Origin: Dactylococcopsis salina PCC 8305
GTDB taxonomy: Bacteria > Cyanobacteriota > Cyanobacteriia > Cyanobacteriales > Rubidibacteraceae
NCBI RefSeq assembly: GCF_000317615.1
Contig: NC_019780.1
Span: 3,121,840-3,185,839, forward strand
DNA length: 64,000 nucleotides
Direction: 5' to 3'
A model generated the notes under the pieces. It saw only the letters and a program-made list of their open reading frames with translations, had not been told where the DNA came from and did no database searches. Positions within the stretch are counted from its first letter, which is position 1. Each line of letters opens with the position of its first letter. Both the position numbers and the translations under genes were made by a program. This document shows positions 8,581 through 16,647 of the stretch, piece by piece.

Positions 8581-9495
8581 TTAGTTGGTCGATATTTCTG
8601 CACCAATATGTTTTTGATTGCGTTGTTTTGCAAGTTCTTGTTGTCGCCGACGTTCCCAAAATCGATCGCGCTGTTGCTGAGTTAAATGATCATAACAGTA
8701 AGGACAAGAAACACCAGCTTCATATTTTTCTGACTGACGTTCTTCGGGAGATAAAGGTTGACCACATCCATAACAAAGTTCATAGTTTCCTTTTTCTAAT
8801 TCCTCATTAACCGCGACGCGATGATCAAAGACAAAACACTCTCCTTTCCATAATGATTTGTCCGAGGAAACGGTTTCTAAATAGTTCAAAATTCCCCCAT
8901 TCAGTTGATAGACTTCCTCAAATCCTTGTGCGATTAAATAAGCGCTTGCTTTTTCGCAGCGAATGCCACCAGTGCAAAACATAGCAATTTTTTTGTGTTT
9001 GTTTGGATCAAGATTTTCCGCAACAAATTCTGGAAACTGACGAAAGTTATCTGTTTGCGGAGAAACTGCATTTTGAAATGTTCCCACTTTATATTCGTAC
9101 TGGTTGCGCGTGTCTATTACTAACACTTCTGGATCAGAAATAATCTGATTCCAAGTTTCAGGATCAATATGTTTTCCTGTGCTAATTGCTGGCTTAATTT
9201 CGTTGACTCCCATCGTGACAATTTCAGATTTTATTTTTACTTTCAGGCGATGGAATGGTGGTTGATCTATGTCGGAAATTTTAGGTTCAATGTCAAGGAA
9301 ACGATCGTCTTGTTGGAGAAACTGGAGAAAGTTATCAATACTTTCTGCTTCTCCAGAAAGGGTGCAATTAATGCCTTCTGTAGCTAAGAGAATTGTTCCT
9401 TTGATTCCTTCCTGTTCACAGAATTTTAAGCATCGATCGCGCCAGGTTTCTAAATTATCTAACTGTATAAATTTATAAAATGTTGCAACTTTCAT
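8581..9495 (-). CDS. trhO: tRNA uridine(34) hydroxylase TrhO (rhodanese family, YceA type)
   Basis: 304-residue protein with the TrhO/YceA layout: an N-terminal UPF0176 domain (~1-95), a central rhodanese domain with the cysteine loop MFCTGGIRCEKA (~172-183) and a C-terminal cysteine-rich tail with CYGCG and CPYC (~242-270). Characterised homologues use O2 to hydroxylate C5 of uridine 34 in tRNA, making ho5U, the precursor of mo5U and cmo5U. cmoA (same strand) and cmoB (divergent) are the next genes, so all enzymes of the cmo5U route sit together here. Both rhodanese-loop cysteines are intact. Confidence 0.9.
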   Translation of the reverse strand: MKVATFYKFIQLDNLETWRDRCLKFCEQEGIKGTILLATEGINCTLSGEAESIDNFLQFLQQDDRFLDIEPKISDIDQPPFHRLKVKIKSEIVTMGVNEIKPAISTGKHIDPETWNQIISDPEVLVIDTRNQYEYKVGTFQNAVSPQTDNFRQFPEFVAENLDPNKHKKIAMFCTGGIRCEKASAYLIAQGFEEVYQLNGGILNYLETVSSDKSLWKGECFVFDHRVAVNEELEKGNYELCYGCGQPLSPEERQSEKYEAGVSCPYCYDHLTQQQRDRFWERRRQQELAKQRNQKHIGAEISTN

Positions 9496-9520
9496 TTGGT
9501 TCTATTCCTCCTTTTATTTT

Positions 9521-9920
9521 GCCCCCTAGCCCCCAAGTTTGGGGGGATTTTTGATTTTGCCCCCTAGCCCCCAAGTTTGGGGGATTTTTGATTTTGCCCC
9601 CTAGCCCCCAAGTTTGGGGGATTTTTGATTTTGCCCCCTAGCCCCCAAGTTTGGGGGGATTTTTGATTTTACCCCCTAGCCCCCAAGTTTGGGGGGATTT
9701 TTGATTTTGCCCCCTAGCCCCCAAGTTTGGGGGGATTTTTGATTTTGCCCCCTAGCCCCCAAGTTTGGGGGGATTTTTGATTTTGCCCCCTAGCCCCCAA
9801 GTTTGGGGGGATTTTTGATTTTGCCCCCTAGCCCCCAAGTTTGGGGGGATTTTTGATTTTACCCCCTAGCCCCCAAGTTTGGGGGGATTTTTGATTTTGC
9901 CCCCTAGCCCCCCTTCGTAA
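9521..9920. repeat. Eleven-copy 37/38-bp C-rich tandem array
   Basis: Units start at 9521, 9559, 9596, 9633, 9671, 9709, 9747, 9785, 9823, 9861 and 9899. Each reads GCCCCCTAGCCCCCAAG-TTT-GGGGGG then ATTTTTGATTTT, a C-run/G-run hairpin plus T-rich spacer. Variation is limited to a 5- or 6-G run and G/A at the unit's first base. The last unit is a different hairpin whose loop is split by a MITE. It starts 26 bases upstream of the trhO start codon, so it occupies that gene's promoter region. Confidence 0.95.
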
Positions 9921-10151
9921 GCAGGGCTGTTTCATTCTCGGGGTCAAAATTGGCAGCGATTGCGCTCCGCGCACCGATGCGAAGCATCGATCGCCTGAAC
10001 CTCTTACGGTACGTTCGATCGAGACGTTTTTCCTACTTTTTGGCTTTTTCATAAGAAAAAAGAGTCCTGAAATCTCCCCCATCTCCCTTGTCTCCCTTGT
10101 CTCCCCCATCTCCCTACCTCCCTTAATTTTAAAAGAATGAAACAGCCCTGC
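9921..10151. mobile_element. MITE, copy 1 (231 bp) with 9-bp target duplication
   Basis: Bounded by inverted termini GCAGGGCTGTTTCATTCT and its complement. Flanked by an exact 9-bp direct repeat CCTTCGTAA (9912-9920 and 10152-10160). No coding frame. Inside are a short GC-rich hairpin (~9957-9993) absent from copy 2, a CGATCG-rich segment and a run of CTCCC-type microsatellite. Its body matches the reverse complement of the element at 40958-41132. A non-autonomous transposon mobilised by an unseen DDE transposase is the simplest reading. Confidence 0.9.
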
Positions 10152-10194
10152 CCTTCGTAAGGGGGGAAAGAAGACGGGTTTCTTTAATCATTCA

Positions 10195-10905
10195 TTATTT
10201 TATGGCTAAAAAACCTTCAAAACAAATATATTTCATCACGGTGGTAATATCAACAAACCCTGCTCTTTGTAAAAGTCCTAAATTTCCAGCAGTGGAAAAC
10301 GGTTCTAAAATTCCTTTCAAGCTGCGATTCTTGGCGATGATTTCATCTCCTGAATAACCTTGATCTAATTTATAATCGGTGTAAAGTGTTGTCATCATAT
10401 CTTGAAATCGTGCGTCAGGACTTCTCACTTTTTCAAACAGTAAAAACCCTCCTCCCCAGTTTAATGCGTCATAGATTCGATCGAACAAAAGTTGACGATA
10501 TTTTGGTTTAATAAACTGCATCGTATAATAAGCAAAAATCAAATCTGCTTTTTCCAACTCTAAATCAATTAAACTCTCACAACGCACTTCCACATTAGAA
10601 TAATCTTGACACCAATTTTGAGCATGGTTCACCATTTCTGCTTCGATATCAATCCCAATAAACTGGACTCGTTTATTCTGATGATGGGTGGCGAGACGAG
10701 TTAATAAACGTCCTGTTGAACATCCTAAATCATAACAAATTGAACCATCACCCAGGAAAAAATCAGACAGATTAACCCCTAATTGATGGGAGGTTTCATA
10801 AAAGGGAATTGATTTCTGGATATGCTGATCAAAGTGTTCACTAATTTCGCCACTAAATGACCAATTTGCGTTTTCTGCTTCGATTCGATCGCCGACATTT
10901 TCCAT
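10195..10905 (-). CDS. cmoA: Carboxy-S-adenosyl-L-methionine synthase CmoA
   Basis: 236-residue protein matching CmoA along its whole length: FDQHIQKSIPFYETSHQL (~25-42), the SAM loop DLGCSTGRLL (~59-68), LLFEKVRSPDARFQDMM (~156-172), YSGDEIIAKNRSL (~183-195) and the C-terminal TVMKYICFEGFLAIK. CmoA combines SAM and prephenate to form carboxy-SAM, the carboxymethyl donor used by CmoB. The charged segment with KNRSLKG, which in known CmoA surrounds the carboxylate-binding arginine, is intact. Divergent from cmoB across a 495-base gap and downstream of trhO by position. Well known in gammaproteobacteria; its presence in a cyanobacterium is less usual. Confidence 0.93.
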   Translation of the reverse strand: MENVGDRIEAENANWSFSGEISEHFDQHIQKSIPFYETSHQLGVNLSDFFLGDGSICYDLGCSTGRLLTRLATHHQNKRVQFIGIDIEAEMVNHAQNWCQDYSNVEVRCESLIDLELEKADLIFAYYTMQFIKPKYRQLLFDRIYDALNWGGGFLLFEKVRSPDARFQDMMTTLYTDYKLDQGYSGDEIIAKNRSLKGILEPFSTAGNLGLLQRAGFVDITTVMKYICFEGFLAIK

Positions 10906-11400
10906 AGATTTTAATAAGAATCAAATTGTAACTTGTACTGAAATTAACCTAAAAAAAGAATACAGTCTGGAAACCAGCAACGGTCACTAAACATAAGTTT
11001 CCTTAAAGAGTAACTTAGCTTTGATAGTTATATCTAATCAATGAGCAAACTTCATCTTTCTTAACTTCTTACGAATTAATCAGGGTTTAAGCGCGATCGG
11101 GCTTGACAATGAGGTGCACTTAAATTAAAGTAACGCTGTATGGGTGCTAACTGTGTCTAAATTGCAAAAAATCAGGCTGTAATTCCCATGACTTCGTTAA
11201 CGATGACAAAAATTGCTCAATTTGACGGTGAAGGCAAGAAACTAATTTGAAAACAGGATTTTTTACAAAATGTAAATAAAGGTTGACACAGCAGGAAAAC
11301 CGATTCAATTATCTTTTGGTAATCGGAGGCAAAAGAGAATCGATCGAGATGGTAACATGAGGAAACCTGATGGGATTCCGAAGAAACCGTCAACACTTTA
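10906..11400. promoter_or_regulatory. cmoA/cmoB divergent intergenic region with candidate promoters
   Basis: 495 bases without an ORF. On the plus strand, TTGACA at 11103-11108 and TAAAGT at 11126-11131 are 17 bases apart, a reasonable sigma70-type promoter pointing to cmoB. A second TTGACA lies at 11283. The final ~80 bases before cmoB are purine-rich (GGAGGC, GAGGAAACC) and may form a structured leader, but I match them to no known riboswitch. No tandem repeat is seen, unlike most gaps in this window. Confidence 0.35.
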
Positions 11401-12372
11401 ATGTTTAACTATCAGCCATTATACGACCAACTCGCGAACTCCCCTGCTGCGAAATGGTTGGAGACACTTCCTCAAGACGTAGAAACCGCATTACAACCGA
11501 ACCGAAATGGACATTTCTTAGCATGGAAGGAAACTGTCGAGAGTCTTCCTCCTTTACCACCGAGTCTGATTGATCTCCAACAAGGAGTGATTAAAATTGG
11601 TTCTCCAGATGACACCGATGAAATCACTCGTCAGCGTTTAGAAGTCGGTTTGAAAAAACTTTGTCCTTGGCGAAAAGGTCCGATCGAGCTATTTGGGGTG
11701 TATATTAATACAGAGTGGCGTTCAGACTGGAAATGGCAACGACTCGAAAACCACATCACCCCATTAAAAGGACGAACTGTTTTAGATGTCGGTTGTGGGA
11801 ACGGCTATTATATTCTAAGAATGCTCGGAAATGGCGCGGAATTGGTGATTGGAATTGATCCATCGGTGTTGTATGTGATGCAATACCAAGCCATAAAACA
11901 GTATTTTCCCACAACGAGGGGTTATGCAATACCGTTAGGAGTTCAACATCTTCCCGAGAAATTACACGCCTTTGACACCGTTTTCTCGATGGGAATACTG
12001 TATCATCAACGATCGCCGCGTGACCATCTCAAAACCCTACGCGATACCCTCAAACCTGGGGGAGAATTAGTCCTCGAAACAATTGTCATCCCAGAGGATT
12101 ACACCGACGTTCTCATTCCAGAAAAGCGTTACGCCAAAATGCGAAATGTGTGGTCTATTCCCAACTGTTCAACTCTGGAGTCTTGGTTAAGCCAATGTGG
12201 CTTTAAGAATATCCGCTTAGTTGATGTTACCATCACCAGCACCGCCGAACAACGACGCACGGAATGGATTAACTCTCATTCTCTAGAAAACTTCCTTGAT
12301 CCCAACGATTCCAGTAAAACCATTGAAGGATATCCAGCGCCACGAAGAGGGATTTTTATCGCCAACAGTTAG
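11401..12372 (+). CDS. cmoB: tRNA U34 carboxymethyltransferase CmoB
   Basis: 323-residue protein with full CmoB architecture. An N-terminal helical domain includes PWRKGPIELFGVYINTEWRS (~89-108), the family signature that contacts carboxy-SAM and tRNA. The Rossmann methyltransferase domain has LDVGCGNGYY (~128-137), GIDPSVLYVMQY (~149-160) and FSMGILYHQRSPRDHL (~196-211). CmoB transfers the carboxymethyl group from carboxy-SAM to ho5U34 to give cmo5U34, widening wobble decoding by family-box tRNAs. Its donor enzyme (cmoA) and the ho5U-forming enzyme (trhO) are adjacent, so the pathway is self-contained here. nadA follows after 71 bases. Confidence 0.95.
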   Translation: MFNYQPLYDQLANSPAAKWLETLPQDVETALQPNRNGHFLAWKETVESLPPLPPSLIDLQQGVIKIGSPDDTDEITRQRLEVGLKKLCPWRKGPIELFGVYINTEWRSDWKWQRLENHITPLKGRTVLDVGCGNGYYILRMLGNGAELVIGIDPSVLYVMQYQAIKQYFPTTRGYAIPLGVQHLPEKLHAFDTVFSMGILYHQRSPRDHLKTLRDTLKPGGELVLETIVIPEDYTDVLIPEKRYAKMRNVWSIPNCSTLESWLSQCGFKNIRLVDVTITSTAEQRRTEWINSHSLENFLDPNDSSKTIEGYPAPRRGIFIANS

Positions 12373-12443
12373 CCGTGTCTCTGACAGTTTTGGTAAATTC
12401 AACTATAATATATGGTAAAACTAACTATAATTATTGAACAACT

Positions 12444-13412
12444 GTGTTTACAACTGCTTTCGCAAAATCGAAACCAACAACTCATCAACTTCCGACGGAT
12501 TTATTTACAGCTATTGAAAATCTAAAACAGGAACTCAATGCGGTAGTTTTAGCCCATTATTATCAGGAAGGAGACATTCAAGATGTCGCTGATTATATCG
12601 GCGACTCATTAGGATTATCCCAAAAAGCGGCGAATACAGATGCTGATGTGATTGTTTTTGCTGGGGTTCATTTTATGGCGGAAACCGCGAAAATTTTGAA
12701 CCCTAATAAATTGGTTTTAATTCCAGATTTGGATGCGGGTTGTTCTTTAGCAGAAGGTTGTCCTCCCGAAGAATTTTCTCGATTTAAAGAGAGATATCCC
12801 GATCATTTAGTGGTGTCTTACATTAACTGTACCGCCGAAATTAAGGCGATGAGTGATATAATTTGCACGAGTTCTAATGCGGTGAAAATTATTAATCAGA
12901 CTCCTGAAGAACAACCGATCATTTTTGCGCCCGATCGCAATTTAGGACGCTATGTAATGAAAGAAACAGGACGAGATTTAGTATTATGGGAAGGGAGTTG
13001 TATTGTCCATGAAACCTTTTCCGAAAAAGCGATCGTGCAACTCAAAACCACTCATCCCGAAGCAGAAATTATCGCCCATCCTGAATGTGAAGAACCCGTT
13101 TTACGTCATGCTAATTATATCGGTTCAACCACTCGTTTGTTAAAGTATTCTCAGGACAGTTCCCAAAAAGAATTTATCGTCGCCACCGAACCTGGAATTA
13201 TTCATCAGATGCAAAAAGCGACACCCGAAAAGACCTTTATTCCCGCACCAGCAATGAATAATTGCGCCTGTAATGAATGCCCTTATATGCGTTTAAATAC
13301 CTTAGAAAAACTGTATTTAGCCATGAAAAATCGTAGCCCTGAAGTGACACTTCCTGAAGAAATTCGTCAGGCTGCCTTAAAACCGATTCAAAAAATGTTA
13401 GCAATGAGTTAA
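12444..13412 (+). CDS. nadA: Quinolinate synthase NadA
   Basis: 322-residue [4Fe-4S] enzyme that condenses iminoaspartate with dihydroxyacetone phosphate to quinolinate in de novo NAD synthesis. Cluster ligands are recognisable in [12 protein letters not shown] (~96-107), GSCIVHETF (~186-194) and [11 protein letters not shown] (~271-281). [20 protein letters not shown] (~35-54) is the family's N-terminal substrate site. The chosen start is GTG at 12444, which gives the usual short leader; no better ATG exists nearby. An AT-rich TATAATATAT-like stretch (~12405) upstream may be its own promoter. Confidence 0.95.
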   Translation: MFTTAFAKSKPTTHQLPTDLFTAIENLKQELNAVVLAHYYQEGDIQDVADYIGDSLGLSQKAANTDADVIVFAGVHFMAETAKILNPNKLVLIPDLDAGCSLAEGCPPEEFSRFKERYPDHLVVSYINCTAEIKAMSDIICTSSNAVKIINQTPEEQPIIFAPDRNLGRYVMKETGRDLVLWEGSCIVHETFSEKAIVQLKTTHPEAEIIAHPECEEPVLRHANYIGSTTRLLKYSQDSSQKEFIVATEPGIIHQMQKATPEKTFIPAPAMNNCACNECPYMRLNTLEKLYLAMKNRSPEVTLPEEIRQAALKPIQKMLAMS

Positions 13413-13490
13413 ATTGTAAGGGTGTGTTTTTGCGGTCGGGTGGCGGTAACAAAACTCAACCTTGATGTTGCCCTTAAAACTGAATTGCTG

Positions 13491-14060
13491 ATGATTACTC
13501 AAACTAGATTTTTAACTTTAGAGGAGTTTCTAAAGTTACCAGAAACGAAACCTCCTTCGGAATATATCAATGGTCAAATCATTCCAAAACCAGTGCCTAA
13601 AACTCGCCACTCTCGACTACAAGGAAAATTAATTCATAAGATTAATGAAGTCGTCGAGGCGAAACAAATTGGTTATGGATTTCCAGAATTACGTTGTACC
13701 TTTGGAGAACGTTCTATTATTCCTGATATTGCTGTATTTCGTTGGGAAAATATCGCGATCGATGAAACGGGAGAACCTTTAGATCAGGTGATTATTCCTC
13801 CCAATTGGACAATTGAAATTCTTTCTCCTGATCAAAGTTCAAATCGAGTCATTGGCAATATTTTACATTGCCTTCAATATGGCAGTGAGTTAGGATGGTT
13901 AATTGATCCTGACGATCGCTCAATTCTGGTCTTTCAGAGACAACAACAACCAGAGTTATTTCAAGGAAATGATCAGTTAGTCGTTTTAGAAGGGATTGAT
14001 TTGGATTTAACCGCAGAAGAAGTATTTAATTGGTTAAAAATGGGAACTTTCCCCACCTAA
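13491..14060 (+). CDS. Uma2 family endonuclease-like protein (DUF820)
   Basis: 189-residue Uma2/DUF820 protein, the second in this window. MITQTRFLTLEEFLKLPETK is the typical N-terminus, so ATG 13491 is preferred over an in-frame upstream TTG/ATG that would add an unrelated tail. PPSEYINGQIIPKPVPKTRH (~20-39), PDIAVF (metal ligand, ~81-86) and PPNWTIEILSPDQSSNRV (~102-119) give the PD-(D/E)XK-like core. GWLIDPDDRSILVF is the usual C-terminal strand pair. The family has many copies per cyanobacterial genome and its natural role is unresolved. Confidence 0.9.
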   Translation: MITQTRFLTLEEFLKLPETKPPSEYINGQIIPKPVPKTRHSRLQGKLIHKINEVVEAKQIGYGFPELRCTFGERSIIPDIAVFRWENIAIDETGEPLDQVIIPPNWTIEILSPDQSSNRVIGNILHCLQYGSELGWLIDPDDRSILVFQRQQQPELFQGNDQLVVLEGIDLDLTAEEVFNWLKMGTFPT

Positions 14061-14093
14061 CTTTTTTTGATGATTAATTGTCAGGACAAAAAT

Positions 14094-14342
14094 GTAGGTT
14101 GGGTGGAGGTAACGTAACCCAACATAAATTAGTCATTAGGTAGGTTGGGTGGAGGTAACGTAACCCAACACAAATTAGTCATTAGGTAGGTTGGGTGGAG
14201 GTAACGTAACCCAACACAAATTAGTCATTAGGTAGGTTGGGTGGAGGTAACGTAACCCAACACCATCAAGAGGGGAATGATACCAAGTTTAGGTAATTCC
14301 TTGTAATTGGTGTTGGGTTTCGCTTCGCTACACCCAACCTAC
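14094..14342. repeat. Four-copy 46-bp tandem array of the GTAGGTTGGGT family
   Basis: Units start at 14094, 14140, 14186 and 14232. Each is GTAGGTTGGGTGGAGGTAAC plus GTAACCCAACA, followed by the spacer AAATTAGTCATTAG. An opposite-orientation unit with a different loop (GTTTCGCTTCGCTACAC) ends the block at ~14342. Spacer and loop differ from the 3844 array, so the two arrays were amplified separately. Confidence 0.95.
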
Positions 14343-14362
14343 GGTTTATCTACGGTACTCTA

Positions 14363-14678
14363 AAAATATGGTATGCAAGCCGAGTTTAAGTTGAATAAAA
14401 CATCATATCAACTCGGAAAAGCAAATTTTTTTTCAGGGGTTGCGCTCGATCGAGTTTCCTGATAAAGTATTTCTATATAATGGGAAGTGTTGCCAATTTT
14501 AGAAAACGTCTCTGAAAGCAAGGAAAATCGTTACTAACATCCCCCCTCCCCGTATTGACAAGCCTCGATCGAGCATTAGATTTCCCAAAATAATTAAACA
14601 GCAGTCATCAGGAAAACCAGTGGGCAAAATTAGGAAAATATGGTATGCAAGCCGAGTTTAAGTTGAATAAAACATCAT
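14363..14678. repeat. Pair of 44-bp direct repeats 272 bp apart, no gene
   Basis: Two identical 44-base segments (14363-14406 and 14635-14678) start AAAATATGGTATGCAAGCC and end AATAAAACATCAT. The 228 bases between them have no coding frame and include a CGATCGAG-type site and a C-rich stretch. The rest of the gap to 14774 shows no gene. The pair may be the scar of a duplication or the edges of a lost element. Confidence 0.75.
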
Positions 14679-14774
14679 CCCAATCTCCACACCAAGGTTG
14701 TTTCATTGTGAATGAAATCAACTCGCCCTGAGAAAGAAAGGGGGGAACAGCAACCCAACCCATGATTTCTCTTA

Positions 14775-15311
14775 CTAACTGATTCGCTTTTCTAAATATT
14801 GACCAATCATAATTTCCTCACCAGCGCGAGAAATGATGGTTTGACGAGTGCGATATTTGTCGCTGATTAGTTTCAATTCTTCTTCAAAAACTGATCCATT
14901 GTATTCGGTTCGCAAACATAACGTATTGGGATTCGTAAAATAAAAATTAGCGGTGACTGGGGTAGAAATTGCAAAGCCCCGATCGCGATATAATGTATTT
15001 CCTAGCGCCCCGAATAGAGTGGAATCTTCTGACTGTTTTTTCCCCGTAACACTGTCCTCACTTTTCCAACTCACTTTCGCGCCACAAAGAAGGGTGTGAG
15101 GATGAAAGTGATGTAACCCTTCTAATACTGTTAAATCATCGCATCCCGCTTCTAAAAATTCTATCCAAATCTCGCTGGTAACTTCTTTCGTTTTGCCGTC
15201 TGATAAAGTGTAATAACGGCGCTGAGAGTGCCATCGACCGGCGGTTGTACGGAAAAATTGTGCGATTAATGGTTCAGTTTGTAGGGAACGCTGGCTTGAT
15301 TGTACTTTCAC
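14775..15311 (-). CDS. Phycobiliprotein lyase, CpcS/CpeS family
   Basis: About 178-residue lipocalin-like chromophore lyase. Family marks are FFRTTAGRWHSQRRYYTL (~19-36), which holds the conserved RWHSQRRYY, then SEIWIEFLEAG and the C-terminal beta-barrel strands. These lyases attach phycocyanobilin (or related bilins) to cysteine 82-84 of phycobiliprotein subunits. The preferred start is GTG 15311, since GAGG lies six bases upstream of it; an in-frame GTG at 15323 has no such site. The CpcS-I, CpcU or CpcS-III subtype cannot be told from sequence alone. Divergent from the ABC ATPase gene. Confidence 0.88.
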   Translation of the reverse strand: MKVQSSQRSLQTEPLIAQFFRTTAGRWHSQRRYYTLSDGKTKEVTSEIWIEFLEAGCDDLTVLEGLHHFHPHTLLCGAKVSWKSEDSVTGKKQSEDSTLFGALGNTLYRDRGFAISTPVTANFYFTNPNTLCLRTEYNGSVFEEELKLISDKYRTRQTIISRAGEEIMIGQYLEKRIS

Positions 15312-15447
15312 AGATATCCTCACGCTAAAGTTTTTCTACCAGAAAAGTGAACTTTTCTCGGATTTGGTTTACATTATTTAATAAATATACAGCAAATCGC
15401 TTCCCTCTATTGTCAGAAATTTAACGGAATCTCCAAAAATCAGAACC

Positions 15448-16548
15448 ATGAAGAAAGTTGAACTGCAAAACGTATCACGGCGTTATGGAAACACCAGCGC
15501 GATCGAAGATATTTCCTTCTCTATTGCGGAAGGACAATTTTGTGTGTTGGTGGGGCCTTCAGGTTGCGGAAAATCAACTCTATTACGTGCGATCGCGGGG
15601 TTAGAAAAAGTGAGCGACGGTAGGATCTACATCAACGAGCAACGAGTCAATGATATTCCCGCAAAAGATAGAGATGTCGCAATGGTTTTCCAAAATTATG
15701 CCCTCTATCCCCATTTAACCGTTGCGGAGAATCTAGAATTTGGGCTAAAAATGCGGAAAATCGATCCGAAAATCAGAGAGAAACAAGTACAAAAAATCGC
15801 CCAATCATTAGGAATCTCTCATCTTCTCAATCGTAAACCGAAACAACTCTCAGGAGGACAACAGCAACGAGTGGCGTTAGGACGTGCGATTATTCGTCAA
15901 CCGCAAGCGTTTTTGTTAGATGAACCCCTATCCAACTTAGACGCACAACTACGAGAAGAAACCCGCGCTGAATTGAAACGTCTCCATCAAGAGTTAGGGA
16001 TTACTACCATCTATGTTACCCACGACCAAGGGGAAGCAATGACGCTAGGGGAACAATTGGTGGTGTTATCTGAGGGAAAAATTCAACAAATTGGCACACC
16101 AGAAGCAGTTTATCACTATCCAGCGAACTTGATGGTGGCGGGGTTTTTGGGGAGTCCTCCCATGAATTGTGTTCGCGTTCAATATATGGACGGTAAACTA
16201 CAATTGGGAAAACAGAGTCTTCCTGTTAACAGTGAACTGGAAAAACACCTACTTAATTACAATGAAAATAAATTTTGTTTAGGGATACGTCCCGAAGCAA
16301 TTTCTGCTGTTTCCCCGTCCTTAGAAGACGAATTCGGGACTTTAGAATTAGAAGTGAAGTTGATTGAGCCATTGGGTCGAGAAACGCTGTTACGGGGGGA
16401 AATTGTGGGAACAGAGGATGATCTAAATTTTCTAGTGCCAGGAATTTGGCAAGGAAAGCCAGAACAACGGCTGACTGTGAAAATTGACCTCGATCGAGTC
16501 TTTATTTTTGATCAGAATAATGGCGAGAGGATTTATCCTAGAAATTGA
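15448..16548 (+). CDS. ABC transporter ATPase, MalK/UgpC type
   Basis: 366-residue ATP-binding subunit of a carbohydrate-type importer. Walker A GPSGCGKST (~37-45), Q-loop VFQNYALYPHLT (~80-91), signature LSGGQQQRVALGRA (~134-147), Walker B with D-loop LLDEPLSNLDAQL (~157-169) and the switch histidine in VTHDQGEAMTL are all intact. A C-terminal TOBE-type regulatory domain (~240-360) marks the MalK/UgpC/SmoK group. No permease or binding-protein gene adjoins it; the sugar-binding lipoprotein at 32.6 kb is a possible but unlinked partner. Such stand-alone ATPases often serve several importers. Confidence 0.9.
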   Translation: MKKVELQNVSRRYGNTSAIEDISFSIAEGQFCVLVGPSGCGKSTLLRAIAGLEKVSDGRIYINEQRVNDIPAKDRDVAMVFQNYALYPHLTVAENLEFGLKMRKIDPKIREKQVQKIAQSLGISHLLNRKPKQLSGGQQQRVALGRAIIRQPQAFLLDEPLSNLDAQLREETRAELKRLHQELGITTIYVTHDQGEAMTLGEQLVVLSEGKIQQIGTPEAVYHYPANLMVAGFLGSPPMNCVRVQYMDGKLQLGKQSLPVNSELEKHLLNYNENKFCLGIRPEAISAVSPSLEDEFGTLELEVKLIEPLGRETLLRGEIVGTEDDLNFLVPGIWQGKPEQRLTVKIDLDRVFIFDQNNGERIYPRN

Positions 16549-16647
16549 TCGAAAACAATTAATCAGAGATAATATCTGTAAAATTGTGCAACTATAGTGG
16601 GTGTTAGCTGCTGAGTCGGAAAGCAATTAAGATGTCGTGTAACTCTC

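Noticed and set aside
9521-9920. CRISPR-like periodicity of 37-38 bases
   Set aside because: All units are near identical with no unique spacers, and no cas genes are in the window; it is a simple tandem hairpin array.
9828-10109. 93-codon minus-strand frame across the C-rich array and MITE
   Set aside because: It is made of repeat translation (PKLGG type) and MITE sequence, with no protein character.
11283-11310. Second TTGACA before cmoB as main promoter
   Set aside because: No acceptable -10 box at 16-19 bases; the 11103 pair fits better.
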